Assembly (NCBI GenBank): GCA_900169235.1
Contig: FWCC01000079.1
Location: forward strand, 62,001 to 126,000
Direction of reading: 5' to 3'
Origin: Zarea fungicola
Lineage: Eukaryota > Ascomycota > Sordariomycetes > Hypocreales > Cordycipitaceae
DNA: 64,000 bases
How positions within the stretch are numbered: the first letter of the stretch is position 1; every line of letters begins with the position of its first letter. The position numbers were made by a program, and so were the translations under genes. Positions 16,480 to 29,881 of the stretch are shown here, one piece after another. The notes beneath the pieces are model-generated. The model was given only the letters and a program-made list of their open reading frames with translations. It was not told the DNA's origin and did no database searches.

Positions 16480-18150
16480 CTAGACAGCCTCGTGCAGGCG
16501 AACCGTGACACTCTCACCAGGCTGGCTGACCAGAGTAAGACCCCAGGAGACCTTGTTGCTGGGGATAGCCTCCTCGAGGCCATCGAAGCGCTGGAGAATT
16601 CTGGCGAGGACGTAACCAGCCTCGGTGAGGGCAAACTGCTGGCCGATGCAGATGCGGGGGCCGCCATTGAATGGAACGTACTCCCAGCCGACCTTGCGCC
16701 CCTCCCAGCGATCTGGGTTGAACTCACCGGCGTCCTCACCCCAAATGTCGGTACGACGGTGCAGGATGTGGGCGTTGTAGAGGACGGCCTGGCCCTTCTT
16801 GACATAGACAGGGCTCTCGGCGTCGGGACCGCCGCCACGGGGCAGGCTGGTATCGCAGGTGGCGTAGCGGGCGTTCATGGGCAGCGGTGGGAAGAGACGG
16901 AGGACTTCGGTCATGACGCGCTGTAGGTACGTGCAGGCCTTGAGGTTGGCAAATGTCAGGTTGCGGGGGTTCTCGTAGTCGCCAAAGGTCTCAATGATAT
17001 CACGACGGAGGCGGCGGAACTTGTCAGGGTGACGGGCGAGCATCATCATGGTCCAGGAGAGTAGCGAGGCAGTGGTATCACGTCCCGCAAGAAGGACGTT
17101 GAGGAGCTGGGCGCGGAGTTCGAGGGGATCCTTGGTCTCGGCGGCGAGGGCGTGGAGGAAGACGTAGTGCTCACCCTCGACCGGGTTGCCCTCGGCGTCG
17201 AGCTTCTTCTTGCTGGTTTCCTTGAGAGCGCGCGCGACGCACTGGTCGACGAAACGGTGCACCTCGGTGCAGACTTCCTTGAACTCGGAGCCGTTGTAGA
17301 GAAACTTGAGGGCCGGGGTGCGCACGCGCTGGGAGAGATACCATTGGCCGCGATCAAAGTTGGAGCCGAAGTCAGTGGCGCGGCCGGCGAATTCCTTGTC
17401 GGCATTGGCGTTTTCGAGTTCGTAGAGCTGGGACTTGCAGGACTCGCCAAAGAGGAGTTCGGTGGCGGAGTCGAGGGTGAGGCGGAAAAAGATTTTTTGA
17501 ATGTCGACTTCAGTCCAGCCTTCCTCGTTGACGGGGGGCATGACCTTGAAAGCATTTTGAACATGGACTTCTTCGAGGCTAAGGTCACTGATCTGATCGC
17601 GGGTGAACTGGGGACGAAGCATAGCGCGGGAGTGAGACCAAGCAGGGCCATCTGTAGTGAACTGTAGAATTATACAAGTTAATAACGTTCTCTCTTTTTT
17701 GCTCTTATTCTTTGAAATAGTGCTGAATTGAGTATAGTGAAGACGTACGATACCGGCTCCGAGAAGAGGACCCATGCAAGTCTCACGCTGAGCACCAACA
17801 CAAAATTCCTTGAACTGCGTGGCCAGAATTGCCTGGATATTCTTGGGGTCGATGGTGAGGACGTTCTCGACAGCACCAGTGCGCAGGCGCATAGTGGTGA
17901 CATAGTTTCCGTTGTTGTCGTCGCGCATTCTGTTGACACGCTCCTCGGTGAGGGCGGGAACTCGCTTTTCCTTGTCGGCCTTGATCATCTCGAGGAGACT
18001 GAGAATGCCCCAGGGATCCTTGATGGGAGCAAGCGGTGGGGGCTTGCATCCCAGTTCACGGGCTTTCTTGCTGTGGTGCAGCGAGTCGGCCACACGGCGA
18101 ACCACATAGGTTGCGACGAGAAGGATGACGAGGATAGTTGTGAGACCCAT
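16480..18150 (-). CDS. Cytochrome P450, CYP52-like (fatty acid/alkane hydroxylase clan), 527 aa
   Basis: Predicted exons are 18150-17749 and 17661-16480. The 87-base intron (GTACGT...CTACAG) joins GAGI to FTTDGPAW, the expected junction for this family. The start ATG at 18150 places a single hydrophobic anchor at residues about 4-17, as in ER P450s; an upstream in-frame Met at 18243 would put about 31 extra residues before it. The I-helix motif AGRDTT, the K-helix ExxR in TEVLRLFPP, the PERF-like FNPDRWEG and the heme loop FNGGPRICIG (Cys472) are all intact. GGPRICIGQQFALTEA is typical of CYP52 and related fungal families, which hydroxylate alkyl chain ends in the ER with a P450 reductase. 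It could be a lipid enzyme or a tailoring oxidase for the PKS-NRPS product 5 kb away; two apparently unrelated genes lie between them. Confidence 0.95.
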   Translation of the reverse strand: MGLTTILVILLVATYVVRRVADSLHHSKKARELGCKPPPLAPIKDPWGILSLLEMIKADKEKRVPALTEERVNRMRDDNNGNYVTTMRLRTGAVENVLTIDPKNIQAILATQFKEFCVGAQRETCMGPLLGAGIVRLHYTQFSTISKNKSKKERTLLTCIILQFTTDGPAWSHSRAMLRPQFTRDQISDLSLEEVHVQNAFKVMPPVNEEGWTEVDIQKIFFRLTLDSATELLFGESCKSQLYELENANADKEFAGRATDFGSNFDRGQWYLSQRVRTPALKFLYNGSEFKEVCTEVHRFVDQCVARALKETSKKKLDAEGNPVEGEHYVFLHALAAETKDPLELRAQLLNVLLAGRDTTASLLSWTMMMLARHPDKFRRLRRDIIETFGDYENPRNLTFANLKACTYLQRVMTEVLRLFPPLPMNARYATCDTSLPRGGGPDAESPVYVKKGQAVLYNAHILHRRTDIWGEDAGEFNPDRWEGRKVGWEYVPFNGGPRICIGQQFALTEAGYVLARILQRFDGLEEAIPSNKVSWGLTLVSQPGESVTVRLHEAV

Positions 18151-19854
18151 GCTTGGGAATGTAAAGAGGGAAAACGAAACAAAGAAGGAAAAAGAATGCA
18201 AAGCGACCAGGCTCACTCTCTGTGGTGGTGTTTGAGCGTACAACTGTGAGTGAGTTTTAATTCCTTATATTGATTTTGTTTAGTGTCTCTGGTAAGACCT
18301 TTGGTGGTCGGTGGTGGGTGTAGGTGAGAATTACACAGCAAGTATTAGAGGGAAACCGGATCGCATGGGAACGTGGGCTGGCATCGTCTTTACATAAATA
18401 GGTTTCAGCTTAATTTACGACATGCCCTGATAATTATTCGATAGACGGAGTAATGGGTCGCCCAGGTCCTCCGCTTTGCCCTGGACGAGCGCGAGAGGAG
18501 GGACTATAGTCTGACATGATGACGCGCTGCACTGTCAGATTTCAGATTGGGTAGGATATAAGACGATACAGTTAGGGGACCGTGTTGGAAAGGTAGGCTG
18601 CTCACTGGCCGTCCTGGGGGTTACAAGCTTCTGGAAGCTGCCAAGGTTAACTGGCCAAAGAGCCTCAGGGCAGTGCCACGTTTTCTTTTTCTTTTTCTGT
18701 CTTACCGTTCGTGTTCTTTGCGCTTTCTGCATGTTCCATTTTACTATTTTGTGCTTCAATCCCGACCGTCCCCCACCGAAACCCGATGCCACTACAGATA
18801 TGTACCAAGCTAAGCCTCCTTTGCCGCTTCCCGCTTTACCGCCACACTGGTTTTGGAAGGGGAGAGATGCTGGCCTATTTGGTACCTAAAAGGTAGCTGC
18901 CCTTGAAACTCAAAGCCCCGCGGTTGCTAATGCGGGACAGCGGGAGGAATGCGGCAAAATATTCCCAATCGGGTAACCTACTCAGCCCACCGCCGCAGCA
19001 AAGGACATGCGGGAAACTCACAGCGCAGCCAGTCACTGTAAATGTCCAATGATGCAGGCAAAACAAGGCTGTGCCTATAGCATATGGAACCATCTCTCGA
19101 GAAAATGAAGCCATTTTATTGGACATGATGAGTTTAGCAGCATTTTTTTGAGGCTTTTTCTTCTTCTTCTTTTTTTTTTTTTTTTTTGACAGTTACTTCC
19201 TTCCAGTTCAATTCTGGAAATCCGTCCTTGAGGTGGCGGAGACCTTACCAGTGTACCTTGGGTACCTCACAGTTATGCCCTCGAGCCAGCCTGACTGCGC
19301 TGTAAATATTCCAGCTTCCAGTGGCATGACTTGCCCGCTTGTACGTGCTAACACAGTCAGCATGGCCAGAGACGCCAGGAGCGAACACGCTACAGCAACC
19401 TACCATCGCCTGAGAACCCACCTGAATGCACCACGGAAACAGGCGACCCTCCTATCTGTGGCTCTGCTCTGTCTCTCTCTCTCCACTGTAAGCACTGGTC
19501 CAGGACCGTCATGCCCTGTTAGGCGATTCTCTGCCGGCGCTTTACCGATGCGCCGCCACAACCTCCTGAGTTCGAGATCGCGTGTCCCGATTGAGGCAGC
19601 TTTGGAAGTGTCTTGACCCGGGATCTGTTCCGATGAACGGCAATTGCGCGCCCTGCAATCATCACGATTCATCCGCATCAAAGATACATTCCGAATCGCT
19701 CCGCTCGATGATCCAAACACCCACCATCATATCCACCAATCGACCGCGACGCTGACCCAAGTTCCAGCAGTTGATGGTCAGGCTCCTCCCCATTGGCTCC
19801 CATCCCGTCCCCTCCTCCTTCGCCGTGTAACCTGCGGTGTTGTCGCGCGCAACA
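18151..19854. promoter_or_regulatory. Divergent promoter region of the P450 and GH47 genes
   Basis: About 1.7 kb between divergent starts. It holds an 18-base T run at 19170-19187, several C/T-rich stretches, and a small inverted repeat GTACC-ttg-GGTAC near 19254. No supported gene is present; open frames here lack splice support and codon bias. Confidence 0.6.
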
Positions 19855-21702
<1,848 letters not shown>

Positions 21703-24700
21703 AAGAAATAGTTGGGCAGAGCAAAAGAGGAGTAGAATCCAGGAAATCTGTGTAAACTTACTTTGAAATCAGACCTTTTCCAAACCTGGGCTGCGTGCCA
21801 ACAACACTCTGCATTTGCGTTAATACACACCATGCCCTTGTATAATTTTCGTTTTCTGGATTTTATCTTTGTCGCCGGCTGTCTGCACGAAAGAATCGGT
21901 CGTTTTTATCGCTAAGCGTGTGATGAAAGCATACGGCCTGTTTGGCTGTACGTGTTTGTAATTGGTGTACATGACCGAGAGCTGCTGTTGACTGCGTTCA
22001 AAGTGTGTATGAAGGGAGGAGGATGATACCTATATGCTTTTATGGCTTCAGACGGAGTGATTTTATGTCGCAAGGGCGATTCATCATACTGGTAAAGCTA
22101 GTGAGTGCATCGAGCGAAGGCGTCTTCCTTTTACCAAAACTGCACGCTTATAGAAAGGTATCATCATATACAAATGGACAACTTGACTAGGACTTGGTTT
22201 GAGCATGGATAGTCCATATGCGAAGCACCAAGCGCGGCACAAATTGTCAACAACCCATAAATACCAGCCCACAGTCAATTTACAAGCAAATTGGTCGACG
22301 AGGCCGTCTCCATATCGCAACTCCACAAGCAGGCTGCTCAGAGCAGGCTACCCTGATAATTATCCTTGCGTCATCAGGGGGTTTACGTTCCGTGTGCTCG
22401 TAGTTGCGCAGCAGAGCTAGACCAAACGATTAGTTGCCGGCTTAATGACAATTATTTATATGCAAGCCAGCCAAAAGTTGGCAAGCTGCAGTCACGTCGC
22501 TGACCATCGCCTTGACTGACAGGCACACCGCAGCTCCTCAAACCTCATTGGAATATTCGTGGGGTGGCGGCGGCTGGCGTCAGTGCCAAGTGGGCCCGGT
22601 GAGGATATTTGAATTAAATAGACAAGGCGAACCATATGGCGAACCATCTGAGGGTGGCTTCTGTGCCTCGATTCTCAGAATTCAATCACCTTCATAATCA
22701 GCCGCACACTCGGGGTTGAGATATGAGTTCAACATGCATGTGCGAAGCGGGCCACCACTGCGTACCACGGCCTATTCCGGAAAGTATGCGAGTAGTTTAG
22801 GGAAAATATAACCTGCTGTTGTTTTGAAGTCCGCTTCGTTGAACGGCATGCTTAACCACTCAGCCGCCACTATTTCGTGGCTCGCTAATTTAAGTGTAAG
22901 TTCCAAAGTTTCAATCCTGGACTGGAGCCAAGCCGCAAGCTTGTGGGTATTCAAATGGTTTCTTGTTGCCGAAAAGTGTAAAGTGGGATTCTGCCTCCAT
23001 CGTTAGCTTATTCAGTATGCCGGTAAATGTCCGCATCCGGCCACCTGCCATGATATGAAATTGATGATCATTTGCTGTGGTTGAACGGCGTGCAGTCATT
23101 GCCGAAATCTCGGGACGGTTGAACCTTTCGATCTGATAATGTATCGTAGCTAGATCGATAATATATAGCGGAACGAGTGGTTGTGCACCCTTCCCAACGA
23201 GACCCGGCCAGCGAGCAAGTCATGGCAAAACACGGCGCTACGCTGGTCAACCATTATGATTGACGCATATGATAACCTGTTGCCGTTGAAGAAAAGAAAA
23301 ACTTTGGGGGCTGCAAAGGCGGCCCACCCACAGCTTGCATGAAATGCAGGTCACAGGCGCTCGCAGGCAAGCACAAGGGCAGACAGACACATGCAGCAAG
23401 ACGGGGCTCCTCTTATTAGCTCCCGCGATTCTCGTCCAAACAATAACGTTGTAGTTAGTAGTAGCTACTTAGTTAAGGCTTCTGAAGTTTCTTACTTAGT
23501 AGAGTGGCAAAGCCGCCGTGCGATTTATTGAAAAGTGAACATGGTTTTCAGTGCAATCCCTGCGGTCTTGTCTGTTATTAGTCATGCTGCACCAATTATG
23601 CCTGTATTGGCAAGATTGGAGGGTGGCCAAGGCTGGAAAGCAGCTTGGCAGGCGTTAGTTATCGCTATTATCATCCGAGGCGTCCTGGTCACCCAGTAGA
23701 GACGTCCGCTGGACGAAGCAGGCTGCGAACTTTGGCTGAGTGGCAGAAAGATGGCGTCGAGAGCTCAAGAACGAGCTGGGTAGAGTTGCAGGGGTCTGGG
23801 CTGAGACTTACGCAGCTTGCCCCTGTCAACCAGGGGCCGTTCGGCGGCCGATCTTACACCCGCCAGTATGGGTTGAGTCAACATGCAGCAACCAGAAATC
23901 AAGTCAAGCGAGCCTTGCGGCTGTGACTAAAGAGCACCGATTTTCAGCGCAAGACTGGTGGGGTATTTTCCTAAAGCAAAAACGAAAATCGCAAACTGAG
24001 CATCCGGGGATTGCTTGCGATGGCTCGCCAGGGTGCGGAAATGTGCCGTAGTCTTCAACGTGGCCGGCAGGGGTCTGACGCACACTGTGCGACCCTCTCC
24101 GTAATTTAGAAGCGTAGAAGCTGCATGGAACAAGCTGTAGAAGGTTCGCCCTGCAGGGTTTGCTCTGGTGGTGGAGACAACAGCCCAAAGTGTAGCGCAA
24201 AGTGGTGTCTAGATGCCGCACAACCTATTAAAACTGGTCCTTGCCCTGGCAGTGACCATGCTCCAATGCTGACTCCCAGTACCGCCGTACAAGGCCCGCG
24301 GAAGCTTTCTTTCTGAGCCGGGAGTTGGTTGAAGCATCCTCCGAGTCAGGCGGCCTAATTGTGTAGCTCGGAGGTGTGGGTAAACGCCATACTTGTCTCA
24401 ACGGATGAATTGCTGCTGCATTACCGCATTACCCTGTTTGTCTGCACAGTCAAGACGTCAACCAATGAGGACGAAGCCACATTTGCTTGCTCTCCACGAG
24501 AGGAAACGGCTGCGGCAGATGACATGGCAGTGCGTGTCGCAAGATGAAATTGTTTTTGTCTTTTGTTTCGGTTCGGCTGATGCAAAGGAACTGGTTGGGT
24601 AAGCACGGGCAAACGAAGTGAAGTCTTGGCCCATTTGCGGTTGGTAGGCGACAAATTTGGCTGCAACAGCACTGGCAGCTGGTGCTAGTTGCCACCACCA

Positions 24701-26013
24701 ATTCCTTCTTATCAATTCCCACCAAGGTAGGAAGGTGCTAATAAGCTACTAGCAAAGACTGGAAGGAGCCTGTTACGTCCCGTAGATTTGCTCGGTTGCA
24801 TCATCGCAGGAGACGGACCAGCCTCTCCGCTCTGTCGTTCACTCATTGGACAGCGAACATCAATCCTCATCGTCCTTGCTCAATACGAACGGATGAGACC
24901 GCTCCATCAATTACGTCCTTCCTTCCGACCTTCCGCCTCACAACCCAATCTTCCCAGCTGACTATGGCGCTCGCCTTGCGCCCCCGTCGCGCTGTCTTGG
25001 GTGCTAAGCTTCGAACGGCAAGGGGGATGAATATCACATCAGCCAGCTTCCCAGTCGCCCCTGTTCATCCAGACTATTGGTCCTCATCCATCTTCCCTGG
25101 CTAGGCACAGCACAAATGTCCCTTTGTTGATGACTACCACGTCGTTCTTTTAGTGTGGGCCGCTACCAGGATTCAAATGGCTAGTAAAACAGTAGTTAGT
25201 AGCTGCTCTGGCCCTCTCCCACCCGCGCGTGCGGACTAGCGACGGCCACTGCTGTCGACTAATAGTAAATGACGAACAAAGTTTCTGCAGGGCCCAGATG
25301 TCTGGGATGCAGCGCCCACACACCAAGAGGGACCAGGGTATGCGCACCTGCAGCCCACCCACAGCCACGTTTCCGGCACCTTGGGCGGGTTACCGGCCCA
25401 TTTGGGATATCCTTTATTTCGCCCATGCCGTGAGGAGTACTCCATACCGTAATTCCTTTCAGCCAAAACGCAAGGTTGGGCGTTGCGTCTGCCTCAGCTC
25501 TTCCACGCGTTGCCATTTCTTGGCTGGCCAAGCAAGGCACCGCAGTATACAAGAACCCAAACCGCCCTGGCCAAGCCTCTAACTTCCAACAATAGCTATA
25601 CTCACACAATCTCAGTATCGATTTCCTCTTACGGCGACGTGCAGCATATCATCCTCCACCGTCCGCTTTCTTGGCCATTGTGTACACGCTTTGCACTTAG
25701 ACTCTCTGTTTCAACTGATTATATTACAATTGCGACGGCAATACAAAGCCCAGCCTGCCGAACCTTGCCGTAAAGAGCTATCCTCGCCTGGCGTGCACTG
25801 CTCTCGCGACTACGACCCTACGTCACTTCGCCAATACGACCGTCACGCCAAGACCGCCAGTGAAATCGTTTCCCAAACTCAGATTTGTTTCACTTCTTTA
25901 TAATCTCGGTTCACTTTGACCTCAGTTTGGTTCTTGTCGATATTGCAAACGCTCTGGGCATCCCGCTTGTGGCGCAAGCAGAAGAGTCTTGGAGGTTACC
26001 CTCATCAATTAAC
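21703..26013. other. Gene-poor region, 4.3 kb
   Basis: No supported gene. Open frames are all under about 120 codons and overlap each other on both strands. Short TTAGT/CTAACT-type runs occur, for example 23452-23477. A 46-codon frame from ATG 24964 is discussed as a finding. No RNA gene or terminal repeats were seen. Confidence 0.55.
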
Positions 26014-26202
26014 TATAAAGGGCGGCCCGCTCTCGCCATTCTGAGTTTAAGAAACAAAGCCAGTACTTCAGCTATCTGCAACCACATATTTGCAACCATA
26101 CGCTCTGGCCCGGCCGTTTTTTCCCTCTCGCAATCCTATACTTGACAACTGCCCTTGCCAATCATTCTCTTCGAAATCTCAAGCCAAGACTCAAACTCCA
26201 TC
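26014..26202 (+). promoter_or_regulatory. TATA-like element and leader of the 26203 mini-gene
   Basis: TATAAAG lies at 26014-26020, about 185 bases before the ATG at 26203. The intervening leader has pyrimidine-rich and CAACCA-type stretches usual for fungal 5' UTRs. This supports an expressed small gene, but the transcription start is not known. Confidence 0.4.
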
Positions 26203-26361
26203 ATGTCTGTCTCTTGCGGTCACTCATTCACTCTGATCAAGTCAGACAATAGTCTTATGCAGTGGATATGCCAGTACTGTCGCTCTGGCCCCCATTACAT
26301 GATCTACGAATGCACCTACTGCAAATTGCATCTTTGCCGCATGTGCACTGATGCGACATAA
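26203..26361 (+). CDS. Cys-rich zinc-ribbon-like mini-protein, 52 aa
   Basis: Function unknown. The protein has a short N-terminal segment (HSFTLIKSDNSLMQW) followed by three CxxC pairs: ICQYC, ECTYC and LCRMC. The second and third pairs bracket KLHL, a spacing consistent with a small zinc-binding fold. Similar short proteins of the form WxCxxCxSGPH-xxYECxxCK-xxCRxC are, as far as I recall, widespread and unnamed in ascomycetes; this needs a database check. The ATG at 26203 is preferred over 26155 because the conserved part starts near it and TCATC precedes it. There is no intron, signal peptide or membrane segment. It stands alone in a gene-poor stretch with a TATA-like box upstream. Confidence 0.65.
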   Translation: MSVSCGHSFTLIKSDNSLMQWICQYCRSGPHYMIYECTYCKLHLCRMCTDAT

Positions 26362-28173
26362 ACCTGACCAGCGGCCAAGGCCGGCTCAGAATTCGGTCCT
26401 CAAACCGTTTGCCAGAGCCGGTAATGTTGCAGAACCTCGCCATGTTTGGTGTGGAAGTTCTATCGCCTATCATTGGCCATGTGTCGCCATGAACACACAA
26501 CGTCGTCGCCATCTAGAGGTTGCCAGTACTCTCTCCAGTACCTTGGTCTACAGCACAACGGTTCTTCTTTTGTTCTCAGTTGGATGATGCAGGACATATC
26601 TAACAGAAATGATTTTTCCTCGTGGTTTTTTGCTGTTTAAGGAGCTTTTGGTGTTTTCAAGCTAGAGACTGTTCTGCATTTCACATTTTCTTTTACATCA
26701 TATAGAACTTTTTTCTGGTGGCGCCGGATGCATGACATTAAGCTGCCGCTGATTTTGTAATCTATTTATTTCCATTTAATTTTTCATTTCAATGTACTTC
26801 CATACTCCATGTAATAGGTTCTGTCGTTTCCAACTTCCGTGCCACAAGCCTCCTCTTCAGGACTCAGAAATGAACTCTCGCGTTTGTGGAGCATTTGCGA
26901 ACGCGCAGCGTAGCAAAACGGAATCATAATGAAGAAACGGGTTGGAGAATATCCGAGACAGTCGGCTTCTTGTGTGCTCTTCTCAGGCCTTCCAGAAGGA
27001 GAAGTATGGGGGGCTCGGCGAGTGACACAAAGAAACTGGACGGAATCAGAAGCCCATCGTACATGGCGGCATGTTTGTCTCTCAGCACCTTCGTGATTGC
27101 CCAATAATATATCTACACAATTGAGAATAGCATGGCAAGACTAAGTAAGCTCCCTGTCACGTCCTATTTTGCGTACTGTTCTTCCCTGTCTCTGCGTTTA
27201 CTATTTACGTTGCACCTGGGATGCTCACGTCTAAAATCGGTGAATCTTGCGATCTAGCAAGGTCAAAGACGGTATCGGAAGCAACTCCTTATTAATTTTG
27301 CTTTGCTACGCTGATTGCATTCTGATCAAGCATGTTTCGTGTGTCTTAGCAGTGTCATGTGGATCTTTAGCATGAACGTCCGGTGAAGGTATTTCCAGAA
27401 TGCGGGGACAAGGCGGGGAACGTAGTGATGTCTGTCTCGCCGATCAATAACTTTGCAATATATACTGAGTACCTATTGGCCTAGGCTATTAGGAGTAAAA
27501 AAGAAAATATTTTATGGTTTGTTCTCGAAAATAGTGCTTGCCTGGTACAATGCTGACCAAGGCCAGAGGGGCTGCTTTGTGGACTGGGCAAATGGGCACC
27601 AGAAGGAGGGAAATCTAAAAATAAAACCGCAAACCTAAAACTGGGGTCGTTTTACAAAATCTTTATTTAGACTTTCTTCACATTAGAGCCTTAAAAAGGA
27701 GTCAGATACGCAGTGAGTGAAAGGCAACGCTTGAGCTGTAAATAGGTATGAGGACGCCGGTTTCTCCAGCTATATTGTCCAACTTGGATTGGGAAATTAA
27801 AGGAGACTGTTGTTGAAAGAAGCTTCGAGAGTAAATGCTGAAACACAAGAAATGTATTTACTACGCTCTTCGGCTGATACTTGGTTGTAAAAAGTAGAAG
27901 CTTTGCGGCTCATCGAGAGCTGCATACCTCAAAACACCACTCACAAACCCCCAGTTTCATATAATTCTGCATGTAGGGGATTATATGGGTTTTAACTAAG
28001 CAAGTATATAAGTAAATATTTGGAATATCTACTGGCAAAAGTTGCTCTGTGTGGGCAAGAGAAGAAACATGGTTGAGGAGGATGGGAACTCTGGCTGGTT
28101 ATGTTGAAGTAGATCATAAGCTGGGCAAAGTAAGGATAGAAGAAAAAAACTATCATCCTTGCGCAATTTAGTG
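26362..28173. other. Gene-poor intergenic region, 1.8 kb
   Basis: Contains the 3' flanks of the flanking mini-gene and MOSC gene. The sequence is AT-rich, with no frame above about 106 codons and no splice-consistent gene. I see nothing else in it. Confidence 0.55.
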
Positions 28174-29306
28174 TCATGAGTAGCGATAGTATCGCCCCTC
28201 CCCTTTTCTCGCATTCATCGGCCAATCCCAGCGTGGCCTCTCTTCTGTTCTCTTCGTCACAAGCATCTCGTCGCCAACAGAAATGATCAACCCTTCTACC
28301 CCATTATCCAAGAAACCATAGCGTCCAAAGACTGGTGCATATTTAAAGCCTTCGTCCACACGGCGGTCTTTCATCAGCAGCTTCAAAATCTGCCCTTGCT
28401 CGCCCGTGCCGAATCGGCCTGTCCTATAATCGATGTTTAGTGACGTGCACCGATTGCACATCTTGGTAAGCAGGACGGCCGGTTTTCCGTTTACCGATAG
28501 CGCGGCCCAAAAGTCTTCATCCCACTCTTGGGCGCCGTCGACAACAATATTCGGCCGAAACTTGAGCATGTCGACCTGCCCACTCGCCACGCGCGTGCAC
28601 ACATTGCGCAGCGATGCCTCGGTGGTGACGAGCAGTGGCGCACAGTCGCTGAAAGTCAACCAATCCGCCTCTGGGCTCCCTTGGCCAGCGGCCCCGGACA
28701 TGTAGCTAGATATGGAAGAAAGCCAGCCAGTTCGCGGCGCCGGTTCATCCAAGGCCGTCATGTTATTGCGCGGTGAAAACGTACCGAGCACAGGGCGACG
28801 CTCCTGGCCGATGTACAAAAGCGCAGTCTTGAACCCGAGGCACGCCGTGAACCAGTCGTCATATTTGGCACCCATGCGGTAGGCCGAGACCAGGCTTTGA
28901 TGGAGGTTAATTTCCGCTCTTTCGAGGTTGTCCGTGTCGGGTTCCAGAGGAAATTCAAGCTCCGTGTCTTGCATCATGTCGTATGCCACCAAGGGGTCTT
29001 CTGGCCGGTTGTAGTTGATGCGGAGGCTATAATTGACGATGCGCTGCTGGAAGAGAGCACACTCAGCCGTCTTGGACCCTTGTATCTTGATGAGATCGCC
29101 GTTGGGTTCGACCCTGCATATCATAAAGGTGCGATCATATTGCAGTCCCTGGCCGCCCACCTCCGAGTTGTCGAGGCGGATGCCGCAGAGGGCTTTGACG
29201 GGGTATATGTAAAGCTAAGTCAGTCCACCAGATTGGTTAGCAAAACAAGTCTATCCCAAGTTTGTCGCGCCTGCGTAAATCAAAGACTTGCAGCAGTGAC
29301 CTTCAT
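28174..29306 (-). CDS. MOSC-domain protein (mARC/MOCOS C-terminal type), 351 aa
   Basis: Molybdenum-cofactor-binding family that includes amidoxime-reducing mARC enzymes. Exon 2 (29214-28174) begins LYIYPVKALCG, the conserved MOSC N-terminal beta-barrel strand, which lacks a start codon in its own frame. A 15-base exon 1 at 29306-29292 (MKVTA) joined through a GC-AG intron (GCAAGT...CTTAG, 77 bases) restores MKVTALYIYPVK, the usual opening of the family. Other signatures: RTFMICRVEPNG, LTFSDCAPLLVTTEASL, KFRPNIVVDG, then CNRCTSLNIDYRTG, whose Cys is the likely Mo ligand by analogy with mARC, and PVFGRYG. There is no signal peptide or membrane anchor. An HGATAR site lies upstream at 29379. It is on the same strand as the amidase, 575 bases away. 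If exon 1 is wrong, the start would need another upstream exon. Confidence 0.9.
29215..29291 (-). other. Probable GC-AG intron of the MOSC gene
   Basis: Read on the minus strand, the intron starts GCAAGT, the consensus GC donor, has branch candidates GCTAAC and CTGAC, and ends CTTAG. No GT donor in this exon gives an equally good protein join; GTCACT six bases after the ATG is the weaker alternative. Confidence 0.65.
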
Positions 29307-29881
29307 ATCAAAAAATAGAGGTCGATTCAAGTTTTTAGAGAATGGGAGGTATGTTAAGGCTAAAAATTCATCGTCTTGCTATCAGCCAAGCAGTTAGATG
29401 ACGGCAAACTCGTTCATTCAGCCCTAGAAACCGAAGATGCCCGACGCCGACAAGGCGGGGCAAAAAGACTCCGAATGCGAAGGGCGTCTCTGATTAATAA
29501 ACGAGGCCAATACTAGCCTGGCTTTAATTAGGCCGATTAAAGAGTTTAAAAACTAAAGTAAAACGTTCTTTGCAACAACACGACAGTTAGTACATGTGTA
29601 GGGCGCGCCGTGTCGAGAATGCCCCGTCAGTGACATAATGACAAGCAAGTATCCAAAACCCAACCAAAATTTAAGTCGCCTTCTATCTCCAGCTTTAGAA
29701 TTTTGTAGCTGCAGCCAGCATATCATAGAAAGAATAGTAATCAGTTTCTCATTGCCTTGAAGTTCTGTGGAAGCGCAAATTGTCCTAATACTGCCAGCAG
29801 TTGTCGACCGCCCAGCGTCCATCTTCTCTCATGTTCACATGAAATACCAGCAATGCTCTGCTCTTTTACAGAATCAAAAAT
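29307..29881. other. Intergenic between MOSC start and amidase stop
   Basis: 575 bases holding the MOSC promoter and the amidase 3' flank. HGATAR-type sites occur near 29379 (minus strand) and near 29683. No gene is seen. Confidence 0.55.

Noticed and set aside
17152..17667. Plus-strand 171-codon frame under the P450
   Set aside because: Antisense shadow of a clear P450 with all motifs intact.
19837..19854. Extended GH47 start at 19837
   Set aside because: That codon is GTG; ATG 19855 has a good context and precedes the signal anchor directly.
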